Of a DNA stretch of 64,000 nt, positions 35,051-43,579 are shown piece after piece. Every line of letters starts with the position of its first letter. Position 1 is the first letter of the stretch. The DNA lies in assembly GCF_036108815.1 (NCBI RefSeq), contig NZ_CP107985.1, positions 1,116,001-1,180,000 of the forward strand, written 5' to 3'. The stretch is from Streptomyces sp. NBC_00353 (lineage in GTDB: Bacteria > Actinomycetota > Actinomycetes > Streptomycetales > Streptomycetaceae). The notes beneath the pieces are model-generated. The model was given only the letters and a program-made list of their open reading frames with translations, was not told where the DNA came from and ran no database searches. Made by a program: the position numbers and the translations under genes.

Positions 35051-36400
35051 CAGGGCCCGGCGGCCTCCGGCCGCCGGGCCCTTGCCCAGGGCTTGATCAA
35101 GTTCCGTAGGTGTCCGGATCGTTGGTGATGCCCAGGATGGGGAGTGCTCGTTGGGGTTCGTCGCGGATCGCCGGGTGGTTTTGGCGATGTTGTCGGCTCC
35201 GAGGGTTTTCAGCACGCCGATGGCGAGGTTGCGGAGGGTTGCCATGGCCCGTGGTGTGGTTCCGGCGTGGACGGTGGAGGCGTCCTCGGCGAAGGTGACA
35301 TCCCTGATGTGGTGCGAGGAGTTCTCCACTCCCCAGTGTCCGCGGATCGCGGTGGCCAGGTCGGCCGGGCCGGCCTGGTGGGCGTCGAGGCTGGTGACCG
35401 CGTAGACACTCTCACGGGTCTCGCGCTTGCCGGTCTGCTTGCGGCGGCGGTGGACGCGGATGGCCAGGCGGGCGTGGGGAAAGGCGATCCCGCCGAGTTG
35501 GTCCGCGATCCCGCAGGTCTTGATCGAGCGGGACTCGCGGCGTCCGTGCCCGGAGGCGGAGGCGGTGTGCTGGACGGGAATGTCCCGCCACGGCAGGGTC
35601 GCGAGCTGGTGGTGGGTGGTCGGCTGGTTGGTCTTGATCACGGTGATGTAGTGGGCATTCTTGGTCTCGACCAGCCAGGAGATGTTCGCCTTGACCGAGT
35701 GCAGGGCGTCGAAGGTGACGACGGTGCCGGCCAGGTCCAGCGGTGCCAGGAGCGGTTGGAAGTGTGTGGTTTCGTTCGTCTTCGCGCCGACCTCCACCTG
35801 GGCGAGGGTCACGACGGTGCCGTGAGTGACCGCGGAGAGCAGATGCCGGCGCGTCGCGGTGAGACGGGCTGATCCCCTGAGTGCTTTGCCGTCGACAGCG
35901 ATCACGCGCGGCCGCCCGGACGCGGAGGGCGACGGCGCCTGGGCGAGCTCGGTGGCAGCGCGATGCCGGTCGGCCAGGTAGGCGCCCACCGCCCGGTCCA
36001 GGGCGTCACCGTCAACAGCCCCCAGCACACGGCCGATCGTGGCCGGAGACGGAGTGCGCCGCCATCCGAGCACGTGGCGCCGGATCCCGATGACTGTCAG
36101 GAGTGCGTGAGAGGCACGCTGGCCCCACTCGGCGAGTTCATCGATGCTCCTCGCTCCCGAGACGACCGCGCAGGCACACACCAGCAGGACCGACGTCAGC
36201 GAGTACCACCGGCCCCGCCGCGAGCGCGGATCGGGCACCGAGTCGAAGTAGAGGCGCAGGTCAGCGATCCGACCGGCATCCAGCGGCCCCAGCTTCACCA
36301 GCACGGCGGGAACGGGAGAACATACAGCAGCAGGCACGGGCCACCTCATGATCATCAGGCTTAAGACACCACAATGATCACGAAGCCCGTGCCTGCCCTG
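35051..36400 (-). mobile_element. ISAs1-family insertion sequence
   Basis: Both tips read inward as CAGGGC (35051 and, on the other strand, 36400). A strong hairpin lies at each end (GGGCCCGGCGGCC at 35053; AGGCACGGGC near 36335 with its complement near 36385). No target duplication is visible, so the element may have recombined or decayed at one end. Confidence 0.6.
35097..36355 (-). pseudogene. ISAs1-family transposase with a single-base frameshift near the C-terminus
   Basis: The frame carries VPDPRSRRGRWYSLTSVLLV at the start, RVIAVDGKALRGS with the first catalytic Asp, VVTFDALHSVKANISWLVET, and the final GHWGVENSSHHIRDVTFAED-type segment. At about 35172 (NIAKTTR) one base appears to be missing. 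Adding one G restores AIRDEPQRALPILGI and a natural stop at 35097. The uncorrected frame runs on to 34997 through the element end. Only the last 20 or so residues are affected, so activity cannot be ruled out. Confidence 0.85.
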
Positions 36401-36473
36401 TTATGTACCCCAACCGGTCACAACCCGACCAGCCACACGCCCCCGGAACTTGCAACCGCCCTGGCCCTTGCCG

Positions 36474-37064
36474 TCAGTTCACCAGCCGAAACCGCTGGAT
36501 GCCTGGTCTCGCCAGCGACACCTGCTGGCGGATCACCTTGTCACGGGCAGCGGGCCCGATTCTCGTTCCCATAGTGCGGCGACCATCGGCTGTCTCGATC
36601 ACTGCCGGCCGGGTCACGGCTCGCAACGCAGTCCAGAGCAGCCGTGTCTGTTCCGTGAGCGTCTGATGCATTTCCGGTCCGACTTCGGGCTCGAACCACC
36701 GCACTGCGAGTCGCCCGCTCTCGAAGAACTCGCCCCGTTCGTCCGTCCTGAGACGTGAACAAAGCAGCTGGACAACTGCTGCTATCGGCGGTCCGCACGG
36801 CGCGCTGACGCCGGGAGCCGGAATGATTGTTGGTGGCAGGGAGGCGCCTGCCGGGAGGCCGAGAAACGCTTGCGTGCTTCCGCAGCCCAGCGCGGACTCG
36901 ATCGAGGAATGCAAGTGCACTTGGTGCAAACCCAGCGGCCCCGGATGACTGCAATGCCATCCGGATGCGGGAAACACCTCAGCAATCCGTTGCCCTAGGA
37001 GCACCTCATCAGCAGGCATGAGCCATGTGTCCGTCGTCTTCGTGCGAGACCCCGCGATTGCCAT
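36474..37064 (-). CDS. Conserved hypothetical protein
   Basis: The product has about 196 residues from the ATG at 37064; the start is uncertain because the ribosome binding site is weak. It has coherent segments such as TDTWLMPADEVLLGQRIAEV, GPLGLHQVHLHSSIESALG, RLAVRWFEPEVGPEMHQTLT and LLWTALRAVTRPAVIETADG. It looks like a real soluble Streptomyces protein of unknown function. Confidence 0.65.
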   Translation of the reverse strand: MAIAGSRTKTTDTWLMPADEVLLGQRIAEVFPASGWHCSHPGPLGLHQVHLHSSIESALGCGSTQAFLGLPAGASLPPTIIPAPGVSAPCGPPIAAVVQLLCSRLRTDERGEFFESGRLAVRWFEPEVGPEMHQTLTEQTRLLWTALRAVTRPAVIETADGRRTMGTRIGPAARDKVIRQQVSLARPGIQRFRLVN

Positions 37065-37466
37065 GGGGCAAGAGTGCCAGTACGTCCCTCCCACCCTGCC
37101 GTCACTTCTCGCTCCCCACACTCCTCACACCGTTCAAGCGTCAAGGAAGTGAGGCGAGGAGTACCGCTGGCCGTTTTCAAGAATCGCCATCAACACCCGT
37201 GTCCCCCATGGCATCGGGTCGGTGTCAGGCCGAATCCGAGCGAACTCGAGGCAGTTCCCCCTGGCCTGCACCAGGGCACGTGCCGATCGACTCCCCCGTG
37301 CGTCGGCTCCTCGCCGGAGGCGTCGGCTGCACGCGATGCTCAGGCGGTTGCGGCGACGAGCCCCACCATTCCGGCTGGGCGCCTCAGTTGGCCAGTCCGA
37401 ACACGACAGACGGCCCAGAACCCTCCGTCGGATTTCCGCCAGCACCTCATGCCCGACCGCGCCACG
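37065..37466. other. No gene recognised before DUF1203
   Basis: The only open frames are extensions or shadows of neighbouring genes. No repeats, hairpins or promoter elements stand out. Confidence 0.4.
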
Positions 37467-37979
37467 ATGAATGGCATGACCAGCACCTATCAACCCCGGC
37501 CCATCACCCCCACGGCACTGAAGGAGCTCCGCCTCCGCGACGACGCCGGGCGTCCGATGTACCCGTACGTGGACGAGGAAGGCGGCGCCCCGCTCCGGTG
37601 CTGCCTGCGGCTCAGCGTCATAGATGACCGGATCGCCCTCGTCTCGTACGCCCCGCTGCGTCGCTGGGCGGCCCGGACGAGTGCCGAGCCCGGAGCGTAT
37701 GACGAGCAGGGTCCGGTCTTCATACACGCACAGGACTGCGGCGGGCCGGCCCCGGACAGCACCGGCTACCCCTGGGCCCGACCCGGCGCTCTCCGTGCCT
37801 TCCGCCGCTACGACAACCGAGGGCGCATCATTGGCGGCCGCATGGTGGAGCTGCCTGAGGATGCCGACGCGTCCTTCGACCGCGCCTTCACCGAAGCCTT
37901 CGCGGACCCGGATACCGCCCAGGTCCACGTGCGAGCCGTCGAATACGGCTGCTACCACTTCCGCGTGGACCGGCCCTGA
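37467..37979 (+). CDS. DUF1203-family protein
   Basis: The product has about 170 residues from ATG 37467 (or 37476). It has the family pattern PLRCCLRLSVIDDRIALVSY, then EQGPVFIHAQDC, RAFRRYDNRGRIIGG and VEYGCYHFRVDRP at the C-terminus. The two adjacent Cys and the late Cys are conserved in the family as I recall it. Function unknown. Confidence 0.85.
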   Translation: MNGMTSTYQPRPITPTALKELRLRDDAGRPMYPYVDEEGGAPLRCCLRLSVIDDRIALVSYAPLRRWAARTSAEPGAYDEQGPVFIHAQDCGGPAPDSTGYPWARPGALRAFRRYDNRGRIIGGRMVELPEDADASFDRAFTEAFADPDTAQVHVRAVEYGCYHFRVDRP

Positions 37980-38287
37980 CAGGCCCAGGGGGCGGGCCGT
38001 CGGCCACGCCGGCGCCCGACCCCCACTCCTCCGAATGACCGGGGGTCTACGACACCGCCGTCCCGATCACGATCCTGCCCCTCCCGACCGTCCGAAGTCG
38101 TTCACCAGGCCCCCCTCGCCTCCTCCAGGACGCGCTTCGTCACCATGAAGACGAGCTCGCCGAGCAGCTCGACGCCTGAGCAGCAGAGCGGCCAACTGCA
38201 ACGCTCAGTGGATTCCCGATGGAGAAGTCAAGCTTCGGGCCTGTGTTGGGGGCCCGGTGGACCGCGTCCCGGCGGGACTGACGTTGA
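37980..38287. other. Intergenic stretch between convergent DUF1203 and immunity gene
   Basis: No gene or obvious terminator is seen. Frames here are continuations of flanking shadows. Confidence 0.35.
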
Positions 38288-38775
38288 TCAGCGGGTTGGG
38301 AAGGAAGCGAGAGCAAGATCCCACTGGTCAGCTGCGTGAAGCAGTGCAGCTGTATCCACCTGGACCTCCACGAAGTATTGATGGATGTCGGCTCTGTCAT
38401 CAGCCTGCTGCCATGGGGGGCCGCTTCCAGGGACAGGTGAAGGCGAATCACCGCCCCAGCCTCGCTTCGGGCGGAGAGGCTAAAGGCCAGGACCGGCTCG
38501 GTGAACCACGTGTCCGGGGACAAATAACCTTCGGCATCAGGTTGGATCACGGACACCGTCCCTGCGGCCACCGCGCGCAACCAAGCGGCAACCTGGCGGG
38601 CCTCGTGGGTCGGCAGAGATGGATCGGCAAAGGACCAACTGCCCTCGGTAGTCGTCACCGTGCCACCGATGACCAGCCAGTTGTCGTCGTACCGGTTGCC
38701 CTGGACTGTGGCGAACTGATAGCGCAGCGGGCAAAGCTCGACACTGCTTGCATGGTCACTCAAGAGCACTGCCAC
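38288..38775 (-). pseudogene. WapI-family immunity protein with a single-base frameshift
   Basis: The first frame reads CPLRYQFATVQGNRYDDNWL, VTTTEGSWSFADPSLPTHEA, RQVAAWLRAVAAGTVSV and VIRLHLSLEAAP. It breaks at a GGGGGG run (about 38414-38419, plus strand). Adding one base continues PWQQADDRADIHQYFVEVQV, DTAALLHAADQWDLALASFP and a stop at 38288. This matches the full-length immunity family. An indel in a homopolymer may also be an assembly error. No WapA-like toxin gene is nearby. Confidence 0.75.
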
Positions 38776-38789
38776 AGGATGTCACGGGC

Positions 38790-38967
38790 CCTCCCGGCGG
38801 TGAACGGCGCGGGCCGAGTCTCGCTGGGTCGTCGAGCACACGATCTCGTGACTGCACGGCTCCTCCGCCTGCGCACACGCTGGGAACGACGCAACGACAT
38901 CCACGAAGCCTTCCTCGGCCCGGCCGTCTGCCTGAGCACCCACCGCCACGTCCAACGCCTCTGTTAG
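38790..38967 (+). pseudogene. C-terminal fragment of an IS5-type transposase
   Basis: The frame ends with RLLRLRTRWERRNDIHEAFL, then GPAVCLSTHRHVQRLC and a stop. This is the final segment of transposases ending F-x-RLR-x-R(W/Y)E-R-x-D-x-H. The rest is missing. Confidence 0.55.
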
Positions 38968-38971
38968 GACC

Positions 38972-39535
38972 TCAAGCCCCTTCCGAGGAAGCATCCTTCG
39001 AAGACGCGCCCTTCGGGTACCGGACGAAGAGGACGCCCTGGACCTCGCCGTCCGGTGCGCTGTAGAAGTGCGGGGCGTCGGCCGGCCAGTGGGCGTGACC
39101 GCCGGGCCCGGCCGTCTGCGGCGCGTCCGGCAGGCCGACGACCGCCGTTCCGGAGAGCACCATCAGGCTCTCCGTGGTGTGCGGGACATGCGCGGCCGAC
39201 TCCTGGGTCGCGCCCCCGGCGATGGTGACGCGGAAGACGTCGGTGGCCGCGCCCTCGTCCTCGCACCGCTCCAGGAGGACCGCGGTGACGGCGCTGCCGG
39301 AGACTCCGCCCGCCGCGACGCCGGGCGCCGGGTCGTCGAGGACGGCGCTGAGCGGGCGGCCGAGCGCGGTGGTCAGGGCGTAGAGCGTTTCCAGGGTGGG
39401 GTTGCGCCGACCCGTCTCGAGTTCCGAGAGCGTGCCCTTGCCGACACCCGAGCGGCGCGAGAGCTCCGACAGGGACAGGCCGCCGTCCTGCCGCAGCCGT
39501 TTCACCCTGCGCCCCACCTCGTCGTTCAGACCCAT
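38972..39535 (-). CDS. XRE-type regulator with a C-terminal cupin domain
   Basis: From the ATG at 39535 the product has 187 residues; a GTG at 39565 is an alternative start. The helix-turn-helix is GLSLSELSRRSGVGKGTLSE and LETGRRNPTLETLYALTTAL. The cupin follows (HVPHTTESLMVLSGTAVVGL, GGHAHWPADAPHFYS). Such proteins sense a small ligand. The gene is divergent from a BenE transporter and separated from it by tandem palindromes, so it very likely represses transporter and itself. Confidence 0.92.
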   Translation of the reverse strand: MGLNDEVGRRVKRLRQDGGLSLSELSRRSGVGKGTLSELETGRRNPTLETLYALTTALGRPLSAVLDDPAPGVAAGGVSGSAVTAVLLERCEDEGAATDVFRVTIAGGATQESAAHVPHTTESLMVLSGTAVVGLPDAPQTAGPGGHAHWPADAPHFYSAPDGEVQGVLFVRYPKGASSKDASSEGA

Positions 39536-39600
39536 CCGCCCGGTTCCGTCCGCTTCTGCGCCCACCGGCGCTTTGACGTGCCATCACCTGCGTCCCTAGT

Positions 39601-39632
39601 GTTCCACAAACAGAACGATCCGTTTACGGAAC
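39601..39632. promoter_or_regulatory. Tandem 16-bp palindromic operators in the XRE-benE divergent promoter
   Basis: GTTCCACAAACAGAAC (39601-39616) and GATCCGTTTACGGAAC (39617-39632) abut exactly. Each is a near-palindrome of the form GTTCC-N6-GAAC/GGAAC. They lie between the two start codons (39535/39565 and 39676) and are the obvious binding site for the XRE-cupin regulator. Confidence 0.7.
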
Positions 39633-39675
39633 GCTTGGAACCTGCTCTCCCACTCCCTCCGGAAGTGATGCCCGC

Positions 39676-40929
39676 ATGTCCCCGCTCGCCCGCATACGCG
39701 CCACCGCACCGCCCTCGGCCGTGGCGGCGGGGCTCATCGCGGTCACCGTCGGCGTGACCAGTGCCGCCGCCCTCGTGTTCACCGCAGCGCGGGCCGCCGG
39801 GGCGGACGCGCGGGAGGTCTCTTCATGGATGCTGGCACTCGGCGTCGGGATCGCCGTTACCTGCGTGGGTCTGTCGCTGCAGTACAAGGCCCCGGTCGTC
39901 ACCTCCTGGTCGACACCGGGAGCCGCGCTCCTCGCCACGAGCCTGAGCGGGGTGTCCATGGCGAAGGCCGTGGGCGCGTTCGTGTTCAGCGCCGCACTGA
40001 TCGTGGTGAGCGGTCTGACGGGATGGTTCGCGCGGATCATGGACCGGATCCCGGTGCCGCTGGCGTCGGCGCTGCTCGGCGGTGTGCTGCTCGAGTTCGG
40101 GACGGGGCTCTTTTCCCAGATGGGCGGCAGTTTCGCGATCGCGTTTCCGGTGTTCGTGCTGTATCTCCTCGCGCGTCGGCTGCTGGCCCGCTACGCGGTC
40201 CTCATCGCGCTCGGCGGCGGAGTCGTCGCCTCCGTCCTCACCGGGGGCTGGCATCTGGAACGGGTCCGACTGTCGCTCGCTCAGCCGGTGTTCACGGCTC
40301 CCGAGTTCGACTGGAAGGTGCTGATCAGCGTCGGCGTGCCGCTGTTCGTCGTCACCATGGCCTCGCAGAATCTGCCCGGGGTCGCCGTGCTGCGCGGGTC
40401 CGGCTACGAGGTGCCCGTCTCGCCCGTCCTGACATGGACGGGTTCCGTGCAGGCAGTGCTCGCGCCGTTCGGGGCGTTCGGCATCAACCTGGCGGCGATG
40501 ACCGCCGCGATCTGCACCGGCGACGGGGCCCACCCCGACCGGCAGCGGCGCTACCTCGCGGCTGTGTGGGCGGGCGTCTTCTACCTGTGCGTCGGCCTGC
40601 TCGGCGCGACCGTCGCCTCACTGCTCACCGCGATGCCTCACGCACTCGTCCTGGCCGTCGCCGGGGTCGGCCTGCTCGCCACGATCGAGGCGTCCCTGGC
40701 CAGTGCCCTGTCGGACCCCGCGTCAAGGGAGGCGGCCGTCGTCACCTTCCTCGCCACGGCCTCCGGTATGACGCTGCTCGGCATCGGGTCCGCGTTCTGG
40801 GGGCTGCTCGCAGGCGTGCTCACCAGCGTCATCGCCTCGGTGGGACGGCGGCGCAGAGCCGCCGCATCCGCGCCCGCCCCACGGCCGGTCACGGCAGCCT
40901 CGCGCACACCTGAGCGAACCTCCGCGTGA
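39676..40929 (+). CDS. benE: BenE-family transporter (benzoate/H+ symporter-like)
   Basis: The product has 417 residues and about 12 transmembrane segments. Typical BenE stretches are APVVTSWSTPGAALLATSL and PVLTWTGSVQAVLAPFGAFG, followed by INLAAMTAAICTG. BenE proteins import aromatic acids with protons. In Streptomyces such genes often sit in XRE-cupin/BenE pairs without degradation genes, so the real substrate may differ. Its end overlaps the convergent amidotransferase gene by 41 bases. Confidence 0.9.
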   Translation: MSPLARIRATAPPSAVAAGLIAVTVGVTSAAALVFTAARAAGADAREVSSWMLALGVGIAVTCVGLSLQYKAPVVTSWSTPGAALLATSLSGVSMAKAVGAFVFSAALIVVSGLTGWFARIMDRIPVPLASALLGGVLLEFGTGLFSQMGGSFAIAFPVFVLYLLARRLLARYAVLIALGGGVVASVLTGGWHLERVRLSLAQPVFTAPEFDWKVLISVGVPLFVVTMASQNLPGVAVLRGSGYEVPVSPVLTWTGSVQAVLAPFGAFGINLAAMTAAICTGDGAHPDRQRRYLAAVWAGVFYLCVGLLGATVASLLTAMPHALVLAVAGVGLLATIEASLASALSDPASREAAVVTFLATASGMTLLGIGSAFWGLLAGVLTSVIASVGRRRRAAASAPAPRPVTAASRTPERTSA

Positions 40930-41617
40930 ACACCGACCACGCCGAGATCGCCGCACCCTCGTCGGCCACGGCCTCGGTGTGCAGCCGGTCCCTGTCGAAG
41001 CCCTGCCGGGCCAGCCGCTCCCGGTCCCAACGGGCGATCCGGTCGGCCTCCGCCTCCGGGTGAAACTGCACGCCCCAGGCCCGCGCCCCGACCCGGAACG
41101 CCTGGTGGGGGCAGGCCACGCTGGATGCCAACCAGGAGGCGCCCGGCGGGAGTTCGGTGATCGCGTCGACATGCCGCTCGATCGCGGGAACCGTCGCGCC
41201 GAGCCCGTACAGCAGCGGATCGTCGGCGGCTTCGGGGCGCAGCCGGATCTGTGTGCTGCCGAACTCGGGCTGCCCGTGACGCGCATGTACGCTGCCGCCC
41301 GCGACCTGTGCGAGCAACTGGCCACCGAGGCAGATGCCGAGGACGGGCGTGCTGTCGTCCAGCGCCTGTGCGACGAGGCGGCGGGTGGCCGGGAGCCAGG
41401 GCGCGCGCTCGTCGTCGTCCGGCAGGAAGCCGCCGCCGAGCACGAGGAGCGGTCTGCCGTCGAGCGCCTGGGGCAGGGCCTCACCCTCGTAGGGACGCAG
41501 CACTTCGAGGCCGATTCCCGCCTCGCGCAGCCAGGCCCCGACCCGGCCGGGACCGCCGCTCCTGGTGTTCTGTACGACCACGGCGGTCGGCGGGCCCGGT
41601 GCGTGCGAGGTCGTCAT
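40889..41617 (-). CDS. Class I glutamine amidotransferase
   Basis: From the ATG at 41617 the product has 242 residues. The catalytic Cys96 is in LGICLGGQLLA and His186 with Glu188 in WGVQFHPEAE, giving a complete triad. It has no synthase domain attached, as in GuaA-like or gamma-glutamyl-polyamine hydrolase-like stand-alone proteins. It may release ammonia for an unknown partner or cleave gamma-glutamyl amides. Confidence 0.88.
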   Translation of the reverse strand: MTTSHAPGPPTAVVVQNTRSGGPGRVGAWLREAGIGLEVLRPYEGEALPQALDGRPLLVLGGGFLPDDDERAPWLPATRRLVAQALDDSTPVLGICLGGQLLAQVAGGSVHARHGQPEFGSTQIRLRPEAADDPLLYGLGATVPAIERHVDAITELPPGASWLASSVACPHQAFRVGARAWGVQFHPEAEADRIARWDRERLARQGFDRDRLHTEAVADEGAAISAWSVFTRRFAQVCARLP

Positions 41618-41738
41618 CGCCTCAACTCCCCTGCTCGGCATCTGCGTTCGCTGCGTTGATCTCTACGTTGATCAAGGCAGCAGATCAGAGCGCGACGCAC
41701 GACGTCAACGGTCCGTCGGCCGCCTCACTCTGAGCGTC

Positions 41739-41995
41739 ATGTCCCACTTCGCAGCCGCCGGGACCCGCTTCACCGGCCCGACCGGTCACGCCGAGCGCCG
41801 CCTGTCCGCGCACCTCTGTGCGGTCACCCTCGACGACAGCCGCGTCGTGATGGTGAAGGCAGCCCACGACCCGGCGGCGGTGCGCGCGGAGGCGGCCGGG
41901 CTTCGGTGGGTCGCGGTACTGGTTCCCACGGTGCACGGGTACGACGAGCGGTCCCTCGTCACGGATGGTGTGGCCGAGGGGCGCCCGAATCGACC
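41739..41995 (+). pseudogene. Truncated aminoglycoside phosphotransferase-like gene
   Basis: The readable part is MSHFAAAGTRFTGPTGHAER, VVMVKAAHDPAAVRAEAAGL and RSLVTDGVAEGRPN. This is the N-terminal lobe of an APH/fructosamine-kinase-like protein with the ATP-contacting Lys of MVKA. The gene then stops making sense near 41995, well before the catalytic HGD motif. A short deletion after GLRWVAVLV also seems present. Confidence 0.55.
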
Positions 41996-42078
41996 GAGAC
42001 ACCGCAGCCCGGCCCGCCCGGGGTCGGGGCGCATGAGCACACAACGCTCACGTGTCGGGGTGTCGTCAATGCTCCGCG

Positions 42079-42825
42079 TCAGGACGACGGGGCGAGGACG
42101 CAGAACTCGTGGCCCTCCGGGTCGGACAGACATCTCCACGGGACGTCACCCTGGCCGAGGTCGAGGTCGGTGGCGCCGAGGTCCCGCAGCCGGGCCACCT
42201 CCGCCTCTAGATCGTCACCGGGGTACGGCAGCAGGTCAATATGAACGCGGTCCGGCACGGCCTTCCCGCCGGGCGTGCGAAGGAACTCGAGATACGGGCC
42301 GACACCCTTCGCAGAGCGCAACACCGCATGATCGTCAGTCACCTCGTGCAGGGTCCAGTCCATCGCCTCGCCCCAGAACCGGGCCATGGCCCGCGGATCC
42401 GCACAGTCGACCACCACCGCGGCGATCGGCCCCGTGTCCCGGTAGATCTCCCGAGGCTCCAGCACGCAGAACTCGTTGCCCTCCGGGTCGGCGAGGACCG
42501 TCCATGGCACGTCGCCCTGGCCCACGTGGGCGGGCGTCGCGCCGAGAGCCTGGAGGCGCGCGACCAACTCCGCCTGATGGGCCGCAGAGGTGGTGGCAAG
42601 ATCGAGGTGCACACGGTTCTTTGTTGTGGTCTTGGGTTCCGGGACGGTAACGACGTCGACGCAGACGGCGACCGGGTCCGGCCAGACGAAGCCGCCGCCG
42701 GGTTCAACGTTGGTCACGCCGGGACCCTCGCTGGAAACACCCCAGCCGAGCGCCTCCGCCCAGAACCGGCCGACCGCCGAGTCATCAAGAGCCTTTATGT
42801 TCACCTGAACAGGTCGCAGTGCCAT
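42079..42825 (-). CDS. Two-domain VOC (glyoxalase-like) protein
   Basis: The product has 248 residues from the ATG at 42825. Two VOC domains in tandem each end DPEGNEFCVL or DPEGHEFCVL. Each half has an early FW-x-EA-W stretch (GRFWAEALGW; ARFWGEAMDW) and a central HLDL/HIDLL strand. This is the glyoxalase-like subfamily common in Streptomyces. It may bind a metal and a small molecule; the substrate is unknown. Confidence 0.88.
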   Translation of the reverse strand: MALRPVQVNIKALDDSAVGRFWAEALGWGVSSEGPGVTNVEPGGGFVWPDPVAVCVDVVTVPEPKTTTKNRVHLDLATTSAAHQAELVARLQALGATPAHVGQGDVPWTVLADPEGNEFCVLEPREIYRDTGPIAAVVVDCADPRAMARFWGEAMDWTLHEVTDDHAVLRSAKGVGPYLEFLRTPGGKAVPDRVHIDLLPYPGDDLEAEVARLRDLGATDLDLGQGDVPWRCLSDPEGHEFCVLAPSS

Positions 42826-43012
42826 GCCGGTGATCCTATGCACTCTGCAACGACATCCGCAGGTACCGTCGCCAAACAGAGATCGACTCGCTCACCGGCC
42901 GCATTCCTCAGCTCGCCAATCAGAGCGCTCGGCCCCGCCAGGTCAACTGCTCACTCGGCAGATGAAGTGGTAAGTCGCAAGCCCTGAGGATGATGAGGGA
43001 GACAGCGCGGCG

Positions 43013-43570
43013 TCAGTACTCGAGCTCGACGTAGTCGATGTCGGTGAACTCCACCAGTAGGTCGTCGGCCCGGCGTCCCCCGTCCTTGAAGTAGATCTCC
43101 TGGAGACCTTCGGCAACGATGGTGCGCAGCTGCTGTTCGGACGCGCCGGTCTGCCGGGCGTCGAACAGCCGTGCCGCATACGCGGCCGGGAGATGCTGGG
43201 TGATCCGGCGGATACGGCCGTCGTCCGTGCTGCCCGGGGCAGCAGTGAAGCCGAACCGGGCGCGGGTCTCGACGACGATGCCGCCCGTGGCGGCCGCCTG
43301 CTTCTGAGCCCGCTCGCGCACCCGGGGCTGCCAGGCCCGGCGGACTTCGGCGGCGAGCCGGGCGGCGAGGTCTCTGCGCGGGTGCTTGAACTGCCCCGTC
43401 AGATACCGCTCGACCGTGCGCTGGGAGACGCCCAGGCGGTCGGCTGTCGCCCGGGTCGAGCCTCTCTCACTCTTGACCAGGAAGCGCATCTGTGCCGGAG
43501 CGGTCTTCGGGAGCGGGCGGGTGAACGAGGCCGCCTCGGCCCTCTCCAGGCTGTCGCCGATCTTCCCCAT
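43013..43570 (-). CDS. tpg: Telomere terminal protein Tpg
   Basis: The product has 185 residues, the usual Tpg size. It starts MGKIGDSLERAEAAS. A helix-turn-helix (ATADRLGVSQRTVERYLTGQ) follows. The conserved body has QPRVRERAQKQAAATGG, ETRARFGFTAAPGSTDDGR, RITQHLPAAYAARLF and the C-terminal YFKDGGRRADDLLVEFTDID. Tpg becomes covalently attached to the 5' ends of linear Streptomyces replicons and primes fill-in of the telomere. It follows tap by 9 bases, as in known tap-tpg operons. Confidence 0.95.
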   Translation of the reverse strand: MGKIGDSLERAEAASFTRPLPKTAPAQMRFLVKSERGSTRATADRLGVSQRTVERYLTGQFKHPRRDLAARLAAEVRRAWQPRVRERAQKQAAATGGIVVETRARFGFTAAPGSTDDGRIRRITQHLPAAYAARLFDARQTGASEQQLRTIVAEGLQEIYFKDGGRRADDLLVEFTDIDYVELEY

Positions 43571-43579
43571 CCGGGTGTC

